Positions 1-7,704 of a stretch of 64,000 bases of DNA are shown one piece after another (position 1 is the first letter of the stretch; each line of letters opens with the position of its first letter). The DNA is from Rhodobacteraceae bacterium NBU2976 (lineage in GTDB: Bacteria; Pseudomonadota; Alphaproteobacteria; Rhodobacterales; Rhodobacteraceae). The notes under the pieces were generated by a model, which worked only from the letters and a program-made list of their open reading frames with translations, did not search any database and was not told where the DNA came from. The stretch covers positions 124,001 to 188,000 of the forward strand of contig JALPRQ010000002.1 of NCBI GenBank assembly GCA_023630215.1, given 5' to 3'. Both the position numbers and the translations under genes were made by a program.

Positions 1-77
1 TAGCCGACCGTGCCCGTGTCGATCAGCACGTGATCCGCCGCGCGATAATCCAGCCGTCCTGTCAGCTTGCCGATCAT
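1..77 (-). CDS. ruvA: Holliday junction helicase subunit RuvA (N-terminal part only)
   Basis: Only the first 25 or so codons are inside the window; the gene runs off the left edge. The reverse strand from the ATG at 77 reads [20 protein letters not shown], the usual RuvA N-terminus (OB-fold domain I). RuvA binds the four-way junction and loads the RuvB motor. The start overlaps the ruvC stop in an ATGA arrangement, so the two genes are translationally coupled in the standard ruvC-ruvA order. Confidence 0.9.
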   Translation of the reverse strand, partial: MIGKLTGRLDYRAADHVLIDTGTVG

Positions 78-577
78 CCGGCCCTCGCAATCGCTGCGTC
101 CAGCTTTCCGGCGAACCGGGCGTGGTGCGCGTGGCATAACGCAATCGCCAGGGCATCGGAGGCATCCGCACCGACGATCTTTACGCCGGGCAGTTGCATC
201 TTGACCATATGTTCAACCTGCACTTTGTCGGCATGGCCCACGCCGACAACAACTTTCTTCACCGCATTCGGGGAATATTCCGCCACGGGTAGCCCGCGCT
301 GCGCCGGGACCAGCAGGATCGCGCCCCGCGCCTGCCCCAGCTTCAGCGTCCCCGCGCCATCCTTGTTGACAAAGGTTTGTTCAATTGCCGCCGTTTCCGG
401 CGTGTATTGGGAAAAAATTGCATTCAGTTGGTCAAAAAGGCTGGATAGGCGATAGGCCAGCTCTGTCCCTTCGGACTTGCAAACGCCGTTCGCCACATGC
501 GTCAGGCGAGAGCCCTCCACATCCACGATACCCCATCCGGTCCGTCGCAATCCCGGGTCAATGCCTATTACGCGCAT
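74..577 (-). CDS. ruvC: Crossover junction endodeoxyribonuclease RuvC
   Basis: RuvC resolves Holliday junctions by paired nicking after RuvAB branch migration. The 167-residue product has the family's usual length. It carries the four acidic metal ligands at the same numbers as the E. coli enzyme: Asp7 in GIDPG, Glu66 in AAIEQTF, and Asp138 and Asp141 in GADASDA. The RNase-H-like fold signature [12 protein letters not shown] is at 5-16. It overlaps ruvA by 4 bp downstream. The gene upstream (FNT channel) points the same way but is unrelated in function. Confidence 0.97.
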   Translation of the reverse strand: MRVIGIDPGLRRTGWGIVDVEGSRLTHVANGVCKSEGTELAYRLSSLFDQLNAIFSQYTPETAAIEQTFVNKDGAGTLKLGQARGAILLVPAQRGLPVAEYSPNAVKKVVVGVGHADKVQVEHMVKMQLPGVKIVGADASDALAIALCHAHHARFAGKLDAAIARAG

Positions 578-635
578 ACTGCTCTCGCTTTTTTCTTAGC
601 GATAGCACGAAACGAGAACATCTTCCAAGCAGAGA

Positions 636-1415
636 TTAGCTTTTCTTGCCATAGGCCAGCCGATAGGCCAGCCCGACGCCGCCAGCGCCCCCGATAATAT
701 TGCCCAGCGTGACCCAGAACAGGTTGCCCGCCATACCCGGAATATCGACCGCCGCGCCCGCAAAAAACCCCTGCGGGATCAGATACATGTTGGCGATAGA
801 GTGCTCTAGCCCCAGCATCACAAAACTGGCAATCGGCCAGATGATCGCAAGGATTTTGCCCATAACGGTTCGCGCCGCCAGCGCTAACCAGACCGCAAGG
901 CAGACAAAAATGTTGCACAGGATGGCGCGGATCAGCGCCTCGTCCCATGGAAGCGACAGCTTGCCAGCGGTGATCTTCATCGCCGTTTCACTGGCCCCGG
1001 CCAGAGTGCCGGAATAGGCAAACAGCACCGCCATGCCAATCGCGCCAACAAAGTTCCCGACATAAACGATCCCCCAGGCACGACCCATCTCGGCAATCGA
1101 GATTTTCCGATCCACCGCCGCAATAATCATCAGCGCATTGCCGGTAAACAATTCCGCCCCCGCGATCACCACCAGGATCAGGCCCAGCGAGAATACGATC
1201 CCGCCAAGGAACCGCGCTGGGCCAAACCCGGGCACCGTGCCGCTCATGACCATCGTATAGGCCGCCGCCCCCATCGCGATGAACGCGCCCGCCAGCACCG
1301 CCAGCGTGAACATCTGCACCAGCCCCAGCCGCGCCTTGGCGATCCCGGCATTTTCCACCAGTTGTTCGATTTCCGCGGGCTTATAGGCGTCGATACCTGT
1401 TGGATGATCCGTCAT
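636..1415 (-). CDS. Formate/nitrite transporter (FNT) family channel
   Basis: An integral membrane protein of 259 residues with six hydrophobic segments, typical of the pentameric FocA/NirC channels that move formate, nitrite or hydrosulfide across the inner membrane. Family marks are GAELFTGN near residue 87, NIFVCLAVWLA near 169, EHSIANMY near 205, and a glycine-rich last helix (GNIIGGAGGVG). The substrate cannot be told from sequence alone. No pfl, fdh or nir gene is adjacent. An FNR-type box lies 54 bp upstream, so induction under low oxygen is likely. A GGGGG ribosome site precedes the ATG. Confidence 0.88.
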   Translation of the reverse strand: MTDHPTGIDAYKPAEIEQLVENAGIAKARLGLVQMFTLAVLAGAFIAMGAAAYTMVMSGTVPGFGPARFLGGIVFSLGLILVVIAGAELFTGNALMIIAAVDRKISIAEMGRAWGIVYVGNFVGAIGMAVLFAYSGTLAGASETAMKITAGKLSLPWDEALIRAILCNIFVCLAVWLALAARTVMGKILAIIWPIASFVMLGLEHSIANMYLIPQGFFAGAAVDIPGMAGNLFWVTLGNIIGGAGGVGLAYRLAYGKKS

Positions 1416-1468
1416 GTTTGTCCCCCTTTTTTGATCCCCTAGCCCTAGCAGAAATTCGCGACATGGCT

Positions 1469-1482
1469 TTGATCCGCATCAA
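1469..1482 (-). promoter_or_regulatory. FNR/FnrL-type box upstream of the FNT gene
   Basis: TTGATCCGCATCAA matches the FNR consensus TTGAT-N4-ATCAA exactly. Its centre is about 60 bp from the FNT start codon, which fits a class II activator site (near -41.5) with a short leader. FnrL is the oxygen-sensing [4Fe-4S] regulator of Rhodobacteraceae. The site also lies upstream of DUF1127 (start 1612), but 130 bp away, so the FNT gene is the likelier target. Confidence 0.75.
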
Positions 1483-1505
1483 ACCGAGATCATTGTATCC
1501 GAGCC

Positions 1506-1520
1506 ATGCAGTAACTGCAT
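1506..1520. promoter_or_regulatory. Perfect palindrome between divergent genes
   Basis: ATGCAGTAACTGCAT is a 7+1+7 perfect inverted repeat in the gap between the FNT gene and DUF1127. A further ATGCA follows at 1528. It could be an operator; no known regulator is assigned. Confidence 0.35.
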
Positions 1521-1611
1521 AAGGACTATGCAAAACCGTCTGTTGTCGGATCGCATTGGGAAGACTAGATGAGGCGCGTTCGTAACCCTATGGTATTAAT
1601 GGAGTAGCCAA

Positions 1612-1830
1612 ATGGCTAATATTGAAACACAACGCGACCTTCCGTTCGGTGCTGTCAGCACCTATCGTGCTGTGGCTTTCGTTGATGGTGTGATTGCCCG
1701 TGTGCGTGCACTTGCCGCCGCCCGCCGCACCGCGATTGAACTGTCCAAACTGACAGACGCCCAGCTGCACGATATCGGTATCACCCGTGGTGATATCCGC
1801 AACGTCTCGAACGTCGCAAACTTCCTCTGA
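1612..1830 (+). CDS. DUF1127 domain small basic protein
   Basis: A 72-residue protein whose C-terminal half (about 28-66) is a DUF1127 domain: an arginine-rich helix (RVRALAAARRTAIELSKL) followed by the conserved LTDAQLHDIGITRGDI segment. Such proteins are common in Alphaproteobacteria. Some characterised members affect phosphate/carbon metabolism and RNA turnover, but this one has no assigned role. It is monocistronic, preceded by GGAG, and followed at once by a strong hairpin terminator. The N-terminal 27 residues resemble nothing I recognise. Confidence 0.85.
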   Translation: MANIETQRDLPFGAVSTYRAVAFVDGVIARVRALAAARRTAIELSKLTDAQLHDIGITRGDIRNVSNVANFL

Positions 1831-1853
1831 TCTGACGGTCAGATTGATGGCTC

Positions 1854-1880
1854 AAGCCGCCCCAAGGGGCGGCTTTTAGT
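1854..1880. terminator. Bidirectional intrinsic terminator, DUF1127 / prmA
   Basis: A perfect 10-bp stem (AAGCCGCCCC / GGGGCGGCTT) with a 2-nt apical sequence, then TTAGTTTTT on the plus strand. It sits between the convergent DUF1127 and prmA genes and overlaps the prmA stop codon. Confidence 0.85.
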
Positions 1881-2745
1881 TTTTGATAAGGGTGAATGTC
1901 GTCCATTCCCCGATCTGACGTTTTGCCAGTCGACGAAACCCGTGACCGTCGTAAACCGCTTCGACACCTTTTGCCTGACGGTTCAGGATCCCGGAGAGGA
2001 TAATCACCGTGCCGTGCCCCCCAAATCGCGCCATGTCCGGCGCTAACCGTTTCAGCGGGTTGGCAAGGATATTGGCGAAGATAAGGTCAAAGGGTGCTCT
2101 TGCCCGGATCAGATCATTGCGGAACCCAACGGCGGTGCAGGTCTGCACCCGGTGTTTCAACTTGTTCGCAGCGACGTTTGCCCGCGCGGTCATCTCTGCC
2201 ACCGGATCAATGTCAGATGCAATCGCGCGACAAGGCCAGACGGATGCCGCCGCCATCGCCAATACCCCAGTGCCGCTGCCGATATCTGCGACATTTGTCG
2301 CGACATAACCCTTGGTCACCAGATCATCGAGCGCCAGAAGGCACCCCTGTGTCGTGCCGTGATGTCCCGTGCCAAAGGCCATCGCGGCTTCGATCTCCAG
2401 ACCGATCTTGTTGGAGGGGATTACATCGCGGTCGTGGCTGCCATAAACCACAAACCGCCCCGCCGGGACGGGCACCAGCTCGCGCCGGACCTGACTGACC
2501 CAATCCTTGTCTTCGACCTTCGACACGGCAAAGGGCTTGGCGTCATACATGACGGCCAGCAGGGCCAGCCCCGCCTCGTCCGGGCGACCCTGAAAATATC
2601 CGCCGACCTCCCAGATGCCCGAACCATCCTCGACCTCGAACACGCCGACTCCCATGGGTTCGGGGTCCAGACGCTCCATCATCTCGCCAAGCTGTTCAGC
2701 CTGATCTTTGCCGCGAAGTGTGGTGAGGGCGGTATAGGTGGTCAT
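1876..2745 (-). CDS. prmA: Ribosomal protein L11 methyltransferase
   Basis: PrmA methylates amino groups of ribosomal protein L11 using S-adenosylmethionine. The 289-residue product has the PrmA landmarks: the FGTGHHGTT loop at 124-132 (FGTGxHxTT in the family), SAM motif I DIGSGTG at 154-160, and the motif IV region LIFANILANPL that contacts the substrate. The ATG is preceded by AAGGAG. It lies 45 bp downstream of msrA on the same strand, so a two-gene operon is possible. Confidence 0.93.
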   Translation of the reverse strand: MTTYTALTTLRGKDQAEQLGEMMERLDPEPMGVGVFEVEDGSGIWEVGGYFQGRPDEAGLALLAVMYDAKPFAVSKVEDKDWVSQVRRELVPVPAGRFVVYGSHDRDVIPSNKIGLEIEAAMAFGTGHHGTTQGCLLALDDLVTKGYVATNVADIGSGTGVLAMAAASVWPCRAIASDIDPVAEMTARANVAANKLKHRVQTCTAVGFRNDLIRARAPFDLIFANILANPLKRLAPDMARFGGHGTVIILSGILNRQAKGVEAVYDGHGFRRLAKRQIGEWTTFTLIKN

Positions 2746-2790
2746 ATGGCTCTCCTTTACGAGGGCGGATATTGCCGCCCGCAGAAAAGG

Positions 2791-3438
2791 TCAAGCGTTG
2801 ACACCGATGGGACAGGTCACGCCAGTGCCGCCGATCCCGCAATAGCCGTTGGGATTCTTTGCCAGATATTGCTGGTGATAATCCTCGGCATAATAAAAGT
2901 CCGGGGCGGGTAGGATTTCGGTGGTGATCTGACCATAGCCTTTGGCGGTCAGGCGTTCCTGAAATGCGGCGCGCGTGCGCTCGGCTGCGGCTTTTTGCGT
3001 GTCATTGAACGTGTAAATGCCCGAGCGATATTGTGTGCCGATATCGTTGCCTTGCCGCATACCTTGGGTTGGATCATGCTCCTCCCAGAAACATTTCAGC
3101 AGGTTTTCATAACTGGTGAATGTGGGATCGAAGACGACCCGCACAACCTCGTTATGCCCCGTGCGCCCTGTGCAGACTTCCTCGTAAGTCGCGTTTGGCG
3201 TGTAGCCACCAGCATAGCCCACCGCCGTCACCCAGACACCGGGCAGTTGCCAGAATTTGCGCTCGACCCCCCAAAAACAGCCCATCCCGAACATGGCGGT
3301 TTCATATCCGTCGGGATATGGCCCCTTTAGCGGGTTACCATTCACGAAATGATGGGTTTCGGTTGGGATAGCGTCAGCACGGCCGGGCAGTGCGCTTGCC
3401 GGATCTGGCATTTCGGATTTCTTGCGGGAAAACAGCAT
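2791..3438 (-). CDS. msrA: Peptide methionine (S)-S-oxide reductase
   Basis: MsrA reduces methionine-S-sulfoxide in oxidised proteins. The catalytic motif GCFWG is present with the nucleophile at Cys54. Candidate resolving cysteines are Cys200 and Cys209 in the glycine-rich tail ([11 protein letters not shown]). The 215-residue length matches the long MsrA class with an N-terminal extension. The gene lies 75 bp downstream of the VOC gene and reads the same way. It may therefore be served by the SoxR-type promoter at 3932-3962, which would suit an oxidative-stress repair enzyme. AGGAGG precedes the ATG. Confidence 0.95.
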   Translation of the reverse strand: MLFSRKKSEMPDPASALPGRADAIPTETHHFVNGNPLKGPYPDGYETAMFGMGCFWGVERKFWQLPGVWVTAVGYAGGYTPNATYEEVCTGRTGHNEVVRVVFDPTFTSYENLLKCFWEEHDPTQGMRQGNDIGTQYRSGIYTFNDTQKAAAERTRAAFQERLTAKGYGQITTEILPAPDFYYAEDYHQQYLAKNPNGYCGIGGTGVTCPIGVNA

Positions 3439-3512
3439 AAAGGCCTCCTGTCGGTTGGGGCGAAGGTAATCCTTTCGCCTGCCGCCGCCAAGAGGCCATC
3501 ACCCTTGTTTGA

Positions 3513-3896
3513 TCAGGCGTAACTGACGACTTCGAATTCGACCCCGTCATCGTCATGGAAATAGAACCGTCGCCCGGGTTCGTAATCCGCATGGGAGTGT
3601 GTTTTGAACCCGTAACTGTCGACCTTTTTCTCTGCCGCATCCAGATCATCCACGACAATGCCCAGATGGTTCAGACCGCCGACCGTCGTGTAATTCGCGT
3701 AATCCTTGGCGGTGAGCGCGGGCGGCTTGTAGAGCGCAACATAACTGGTATCCGTCCCCACGTGAATCGTGTGGCCGCCATGAATGCTGTCCCCTTCCCA
3801 GCGGATGTGCCAGCCAAAAACATCGACCAGCATGGCGGCGGTCTTGGCCGGGTCGCTGACGGTTGCGTTAACATGTTCCAGAAACGTATTTCCCAT
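3513..3896 (-). CDS. VOC (glyoxalase/bleomycin resistance) family protein
   Basis: A 127-residue single VOC unit with the two beta-alpha-beta-beta-beta modules: the first starts at LEHVNATVSDPAKTAAMLVDVFGW, the second at LNHLGIVVDDLDAAEKKV. Putative metal ligands are His8, His76 and the C-terminal Glu of GVEFEVV. The family covers glyoxalases, dioxygenases and antibiotic-binding proteins, and substrate is not predictable. It is the first gene leftward of a near-canonical SoxR promoter, so induction by redox-active compounds is likely. GAAAGGA lies upstream of the ATG. Confidence 0.82.
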   Translation of the reverse strand: MGNTFLEHVNATVSDPAKTAAMLVDVFGWHIRWEGDSIHGGHTIHVGTDTSYVALYKPPALTAKDYANYTTVGGLNHLGIVVDDLDAAEKKVDSYGFKTHSHADYEPGRRFYFHDDDGVEFEVVSYA

Positions 3897-3931
3897 CGGG
3901 TTTTTCCTTTCGCTTGCGTTTCGATAGCCCT

Positions 3932-3962
3932 TGTGTAATTGCTCAAGTTAACTTGAGGTCAA
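3932..3962 (-). promoter_or_regulatory. SoxR-controlled promoter (leftward) and soxR operator
   Basis: On the minus strand: a -35 element TTGACC (3962-3957), a 19-bp spacer TCAAGTTAACTTGAGCAAT, and a -10-like TACACA (3937-3932). The perfect palindrome CTCAAGTTAACTTGAG lies at 3942-3957. The over-long 19-bp spacer with a palindrome inside is the mark of MerR/SoxR-activated promoters, and the palindrome is nearly identical to the E. coli soxS operator as I remember it. It would drive the VOC gene (and perhaps msrA). It lies 16 bp before soxR and may also repress that gene. Confidence 0.85.
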
Positions 3963-3973
3963 GAGGTTTTCAC

Positions 3974-4429
3974 ATGGTCGATAAAACCATAGCCATCGGG
4001 GAACTGGCGCGCCGCACCGGGTTAGCGGTGTCTGCCATCCGCTTTTACGAGGAACTGGGTCTGGTGCACCCCGAACGCAACGCGGGTGGGCAGCGACGAT
4101 TTCTGAAATCGGACATACGGCGGCTGAGTTTCGTGATCATAGCGCAGCAGTTGGGGTTCAGCCTTGACCAGATTTGTGACCAGTTCGAACGCCTGCCGGA
4201 TGCCCGCACACCCAACGCGCGGGACTGGCAGAAAATCTCGCGCGGGTTTCGGGCGGAGCTGGATCAGAAGATCGACGCGTTGACACGGCTGCGCGATAAT
4301 CTGGATGGCTGTATCGGCTGCGGGTGTCTGTCGCTGGCAAAATGCAAATTGTATAATCCCGAGGACAAGGCCGCGTCGCGCGGCGCAGGTCCGCGTTACC
4401 TGATGGGGGATCGTTCAGACGAGATTTAG
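3974..4429 (+). CDS. soxR: Redox-sensitive transcriptional activator SoxR
   Basis: A MerR-family regulator of 151 residues: winged HTH at about 5-45 (IGELARRTGLAVSAIRFYEELGL), coiled dimer helix at about 80-111, and a C-terminal [2Fe-2S] cluster motif with Cys113, Cys116, Cys118 and Cys124 (C-x2-C-x-C-x5-C in DGCIGCGCLSLAKCKLYNP). These four cysteines separate SoxR from other MerR proteins. The ATG at 3974 gives the standard SoxR N-terminus; an upstream in-frame start would run into the operator. There is no soxS, as is usual outside enterics. It overlaps the convergent MFS gene by 4 bp. Confidence 0.95.
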   Translation: MVDKTIAIGELARRTGLAVSAIRFYEELGLVHPERNAGGQRRFLKSDIRRLSFVIIAQQLGFSLDQICDQFERLPDARTPNARDWQKISRGFRAELDQKIDALTRLRDNLDGCIGCGCLSLAKCKLYNPEDKAASRGAGPRYLMGDRSDEI

Positions 4430-5661
4430 GCCGGGGCCAGCACCTGCGAAAACCGTGTTTCATTCCCCGGTGCGGGGTGGCGCGGGATCATCAGCGCCAG
4501 ACACAATGAGGTCATCGCCATTCCCGCCGCAAGGATAAACACCGCCGAGGGCGAGACGATCCACAGATAGCCCAGCGAGGCGGGCAGGAATACCGCCGCG
4601 ATATGGTTGATGGTAAATGCCACCGCTGCCGTGGGGGCAATGTCACCGGGGTCGGCGATCTTCTGGAAATAGGTCTTCAGCGCAAAGGCCAGCGCAAAAA
4701 ACAGATGGTCCACGACATACAGAACCGCCGCCAGCACCACGCCCCAGCCGAAATAGTAAATCCCGCCGTAAAGCAGGAACACGATGGTCAGCCCTACATA
4801 CTCGAACGTCAACGCATTCCGCTCGCCAACCCGGGCAATCACATGGCCCATAATGGGCGCAAAGATCATATTGGCGAGGAAGTTAATCAGGAACAGCGCC
4901 GTGACCTCATGCACTTCGAACCCGAAATGTTCGACCATCATAAAGGCCGCAAACACCATAAAAATCTGGCGTCTGGCACCCGACATGAACTGCAAGGCGT
5001 AGTAGAGCCAGTAGCGTTTGCGGAGCACCATTTTCTTGAGTTGGGGGTGCGGGGCTTCGAACTGGGGATAGGCAAACCAGGCGAAAAGGATCAGCAGAAC
5101 GGATGCCCCGCCGCCGATCATGTAAACGGTGTTATAGGCCAGATCGAACGTCTTCCAACTGGCCACCAGCAACCCGTACACGACCAGTGAAGTTCCCGAG
5201 CCCGCCGCCACCAGCCAACCCAGCGTTTGCGGCGCGCGGGCCTTGTCGATCCATTGCAATTGCAGCGACTGGTTGACGGTTTCGTAATAGTGAAACCCGA
5301 CGGAGCTGATAACCGTCGTCAGCAGGATGCCGGAGAAGGACGTGAACTGCCCTGTCACCATGACGGCCAGCGCCAGCATCAAGAGGGAAATTACCGCAAG
5401 CACCTGTTCGCGAACGAAAATAATGATCGCGATGACCCCGATCGCGAGGAAACCGGGAACCTCGCGCAGGGACTGCTGCCACCCCAGTTCGACTCCTGTG
5501 AACCCACCGACTTCTTTGACGAAATTGTTCATCAGCGCGACCCATGTCGAGAAGGCCAGCGGCATGGCGATGGCGAACAGGATAAGCAGCGAATTGGGGC
5601 GCTGCCAGCGGGGCAACTCGACCGCGTCGGCGAGTTTGACGATGCGTTTAGGTTTGAACAT
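4426..5661 (-). CDS. MFS transporter
   Basis: An inner membrane protein of 411 residues with about twelve hydrophobic segments and a short basic cytoplasmic N-terminus (MFKPKRIVKLADAV). It shows MFS organisation with a central loop near 195-225 (PQFEAPHPQLKKMVLRKRYW), but no substrate signature I recognise. It is convergent with soxR, overlapping its 3' end. Its start faces the intergenic repeat array at 5738-5838, so it may share control with the ABM/AraC genes on the other side. Confidence 0.8.
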   Translation of the reverse strand: MFKPKRIVKLADAVELPRWQRPNSLLILFAIAMPLAFSTWVALMNNFVKEVGGFTGVELGWQQSLREVPGFLAIGVIAIIIFVREQVLAVISLLMLALAVMVTGQFTSFSGILLTTVISSVGFHYYETVNQSLQLQWIDKARAPQTLGWLVAAGSGTSLVVYGLLVASWKTFDLAYNTVYMIGGGASVLLILFAWFAYPQFEAPHPQLKKMVLRKRYWLYYALQFMSGARRQIFMVFAAFMMVEHFGFEVHEVTALFLINFLANMIFAPIMGHVIARVGERNALTFEYVGLTIVFLLYGGIYYFGWGVVLAAVLYVVDHLFFALAFALKTYFQKIADPGDIAPTAAVAFTINHIAAVFLPASLGYLWIVSPSAVFILAAGMAMTSLCLALMIPRHPAPGNETRFSQVLAPA

Positions 5662-5970
5662 GGAGTGGTTCCTTTGGCGGTGTTAGAGCACGCGGATAAA
5701 AGCGTGGCAATGCCAAAACGCCCGCAGCGGTGAGGCGTTAACCTTTGGGCGTTAACCCGGAAAAACCACGATGCACAATCTATGCAGGAACCATGCAGCT
5801 TTTATGCATATGAATTTTGGTTAACCCAGAAAGGTTAATTGGCGCGGGCACGGCGCCGCCACCTTTTATTTTGTCCGTTCCAAGCAAATTACCGTCCGAC
5901 AGGCGAAAGCGCGACGAGCCGGGGTATGTCATACACACGCTATCAAATTCCCCAACACAAGGAGCACGAC
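5662..5970. promoter_or_regulatory. Divergent intergenic region with phased ATGCA repeats and TTAA pairs
   Basis: No gene is seen in this 309-bp gap between the MFS gene (leftward) and the ABM gene (rightward). It holds four copies of ATGCA at 5771, 5782, 5793 and 5804, each exactly 11 bp apart, so on one face of the helix. Two pairs of TTAA (TTAACC at 5738 and 5752; TTAACC at 5821 and TTAATT at 5835), each with a 14-bp step, flank the array. Direct repeats in phase with the helix are typical of AraC-type or other cooperative operators, and an AraC gene is two genes downstream. Confidence 0.6.
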
Positions 5971-6264
5971 ATGCTTATTGTCATCGTTGACGTCGACATC
6001 AAACCCGAGGCCGTAGACGACACCGTCGCGGCATTGGAAAAGGACCGCAAGGCCGCGCTGGCCATGCCCGGATGTCTGGCCTTCCGGTCCTGCGCGATCA
6101 ATGGCGCGCCCGCGAAAATCGTGCTGGTGGAGGAATGGGAGGATGCGGCCAGCTTCGCCGCCTATAAGGAAACCGCCGCCTTTGCCGAGGCGATGGAGAC
6201 AATCAAACCGGTGATGGTTGGCGCGCCAACCAGCCGGGCGTTTCTGGCAGAACTTGCCGCCTGA
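5971..6264 (+). CDS. Antibiotic biosynthesis monooxygenase (ABM) domain protein
   Basis: A 97-residue ferredoxin-like dimeric alpha/beta protein. The hallmarks of the ABM family are the N-terminal strand MLIVIVDVDIKPEAVDD, the GCLAFRS turn, and the VLVEEWEDAASFAAYKET segment that precedes the last helix. Members oxidise quinones or act on small reactive compounds without cofactors, but many have no known substrate. The ATG at 5971 was chosen because AAGGAG lies 6 bp upstream; longer readings lack a site. An AraC regulator follows 24 bp downstream, so the two are probably co-transcribed. Confidence 0.85.
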   Translation: MLIVIVDVDIKPEAVDDTVAALEKDRKAALAMPGCLAFRSCAINGAPAKIVLVEEWEDAASFAAYKETAAFAEAMETIKPVMVGAPTSRAFLAELAA

Positions 6265-6288
6265 GGCGCGGGCGAGGTAGATATAGGC

Positions 6289-7089
6289 ATGTCCGACCTG
6301 CCCGCCTTTTGCTTTTACAAAACCTTCGATCCGGAACCGCCCAAAATGTTCCGGACCGACAGGCATTATTTGCTGTATGCGTCCGAAGGGTCGCTGCGGC
6401 TGATCACCGATGACCGCTGTTGGACCCTGCCCCCGTCGCGTGCGGCGTGGATTGCGGCCAATGATCCGATCCTTGTCGAAATTCCGCGTCCCGCCACCTG
6501 CTGTTCGGTGCTGTTTGCCGAAGGGTTCGTTCCCCCGCCCACACCATCGGGCGTGGTGTTCGACATGTCCCCGATGGCGCGAGAGATGGTACTGGAATGC
6601 CGGGCGTTCGGACCAGAGAGCGAAGGCCTGTCGGATTATGCGATGCAGTTGTTCAGAACGCTGGGCCTCACCTGTCATGAACTGGCGCGGCGTCCGGCGA
6701 ATAGCTGGGTGCCGATTGGCAAGTCGGACGCAGCGAAACGGGCACTGGACTATACCGAAGCACGGCTGGATCAGGATATCGGATTTGCGTCGGTTGCGGA
6801 CGCTGCGCATTTGTCCGAACGCACCTTGGCCCGCCGCTTTGCTGACGAGCTGGGCATGACATGGCGGCAAGCCCAGCGGCGGATGCGAATGGTGCGGGCG
6901 ATTGAAATGCTGGCGCAGGATACCCAGATCACCCAGATCGCGCTGAACACGGGGTATAATTCCCTTAGCGCCTTTAACGCGGCCTTCAAGGATTTCACCG
7001 GGCAAACACCGACGGAATATCGCGCCAACAGCCGCGCAAATCCGGAGTTTTCATTCCCGAACGAACCTGCAATAGTGCCGCCAAACTGA
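6289..7089 (+). CDS. AraC family transcriptional regulator
   Basis: A 266-residue protein with a cupin-like N-terminal sensing half (about 1-145) and a C-terminal AraC/XylS double HTH (about 150-245). The first HTH is IGFASVADAAHLSERTLARRFADELG. The second carries the conserved ITQIALNTGYNSLSAFNAAFKDFTGQTPTEYR core. The N-terminal half resembles no family I can name with certainty. It directly follows the ABM gene and lies near the phased repeats at 5771-5808, which make a plausible target. Confidence 0.92.
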   Translation: MSDLPAFCFYKTFDPEPPKMFRTDRHYLLYASEGSLRLITDDRCWTLPPSRAAWIAANDPILVEIPRPATCCSVLFAEGFVPPPTPSGVVFDMSPMAREMVLECRAFGPESEGLSDYAMQLFRTLGLTCHELARRPANSWVPIGKSDAAKRALDYTEARLDQDIGFASVADAAHLSERTLARRFADELGMTWRQAQRRMRMVRAIEMLAQDTQITQIALNTGYNSLSAFNAAFKDFTGQTPTEYRANSRANPEFSFPNEPAIVPPN

Positions 7090-7105
7090 TTTTGGAGATT
7101 ATGTC

Positions 7106-7675
7106 GTGAGCAAAGACGAAAAGAAGAAAGACAAGGATTTTTCCGTCGACAAGCTGGTGTTTGAGAACCGCCTGGTGACCATCGTCGGGCAGATTGATGA
7201 TAAGCTGGCCAAGGCAACCTCCGAACGATTGCTGGCGCTGGCCGCGGTCAGTGATGATCCGATCAAGGTGTTTATTTCGTCGCCTGGTGGCCATGTGGAA
7301 TCGGGCGACATGGTGCATGACATCATCAAATTCATCAAACCCGAGGTCACCTGCATCGGTGCGGGCTGGGTGGCGAGCGCAGGCGCGCTGATCTTTATTG
7401 GGGCGGACAAGAAAAATCGCGTCTGCCTGCCCAATACGCGCTTCTTGCTACACCAACCGTCTGGCGGCGTGGGTGGCAAAGTTTCGGACATTGAAATTCA
7501 GGCGACGCAAATCAAATTGATGAAAGAAAGGTTCGAAAAACTGTTCGCCGAAGCCACAGGCCAGACGCCTGAAAAAATTGCAGAAGATACCCGCCGTGAT
7601 TTCTGGCTGGATACAAAAGAAGCGATTGAATACGGTCTGTTGGATCGGGTGATCCAGTCGGCGGACGACATCTGA
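7106..7675 (+). CDS. ClpP-family serine protease (Clp proteolytic subunit-like)
   Basis: A 189-residue ClpP-fold protein. The triad can be placed as Ser91 (WVASAGALIF), His116 (FLLHQPSGG) and Asp165 (DTRRDFW), all in the right ClpP contexts, so it should be active. ISSPGGHVESGDMVHDII corresponds to the ClpP strand that aligns the peptide. The N-terminus is unusually lysine/aspartate-rich (MSKDEKKKDKDF) in place of the ClpP axial-loop peptide. There is no clpX or clpA beside it, so it is likely a second, accessory ClpP. GTG is the start, since the ATG at 7101 hits a stop at once. Confidence 0.85.
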   Translation: MSKDEKKKDKDFSVDKLVFENRLVTIVGQIDDKLAKATSERLLALAAVSDDPIKVFISSPGGHVESGDMVHDIIKFIKPEVTCIGAGWVASAGALIFIGADKKNRVCLPNTRFLLHQPSGGVGGKVSDIEIQATQIKLMKERFEKLFAEATGQTPEKIAEDTRRDFWLDTKEAIEYGLLDRVIQSADDI

Positions 7676-7679
7676 GTAT

Positions 7680-7701
7680 TGGGCCGCCCTTGGGCGGCCC
7701 A
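7680..7701. terminator. Hairpin terminator between clpP-like gene and lipoprotein gene
   Basis: A perfect 10-bp stem, TGGGCCGCCC / GGGCGGCCCA, with only TT between the arms. It is placed between two convergent genes. There is no U-tract on either strand, so it may act as a weak or bidirectional terminator or as a 3' stabiliser. Confidence 0.6.
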
Positions 7702-7704
7702 GAC

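Noticed and set aside
5738-5838. CtrA binding sites (TTAA-N7-TTAAC)
   Set aside because: The TTAA pairs have a 10-bp spacer (14-bp step), not 7, so they do not match the CtrA consensus.
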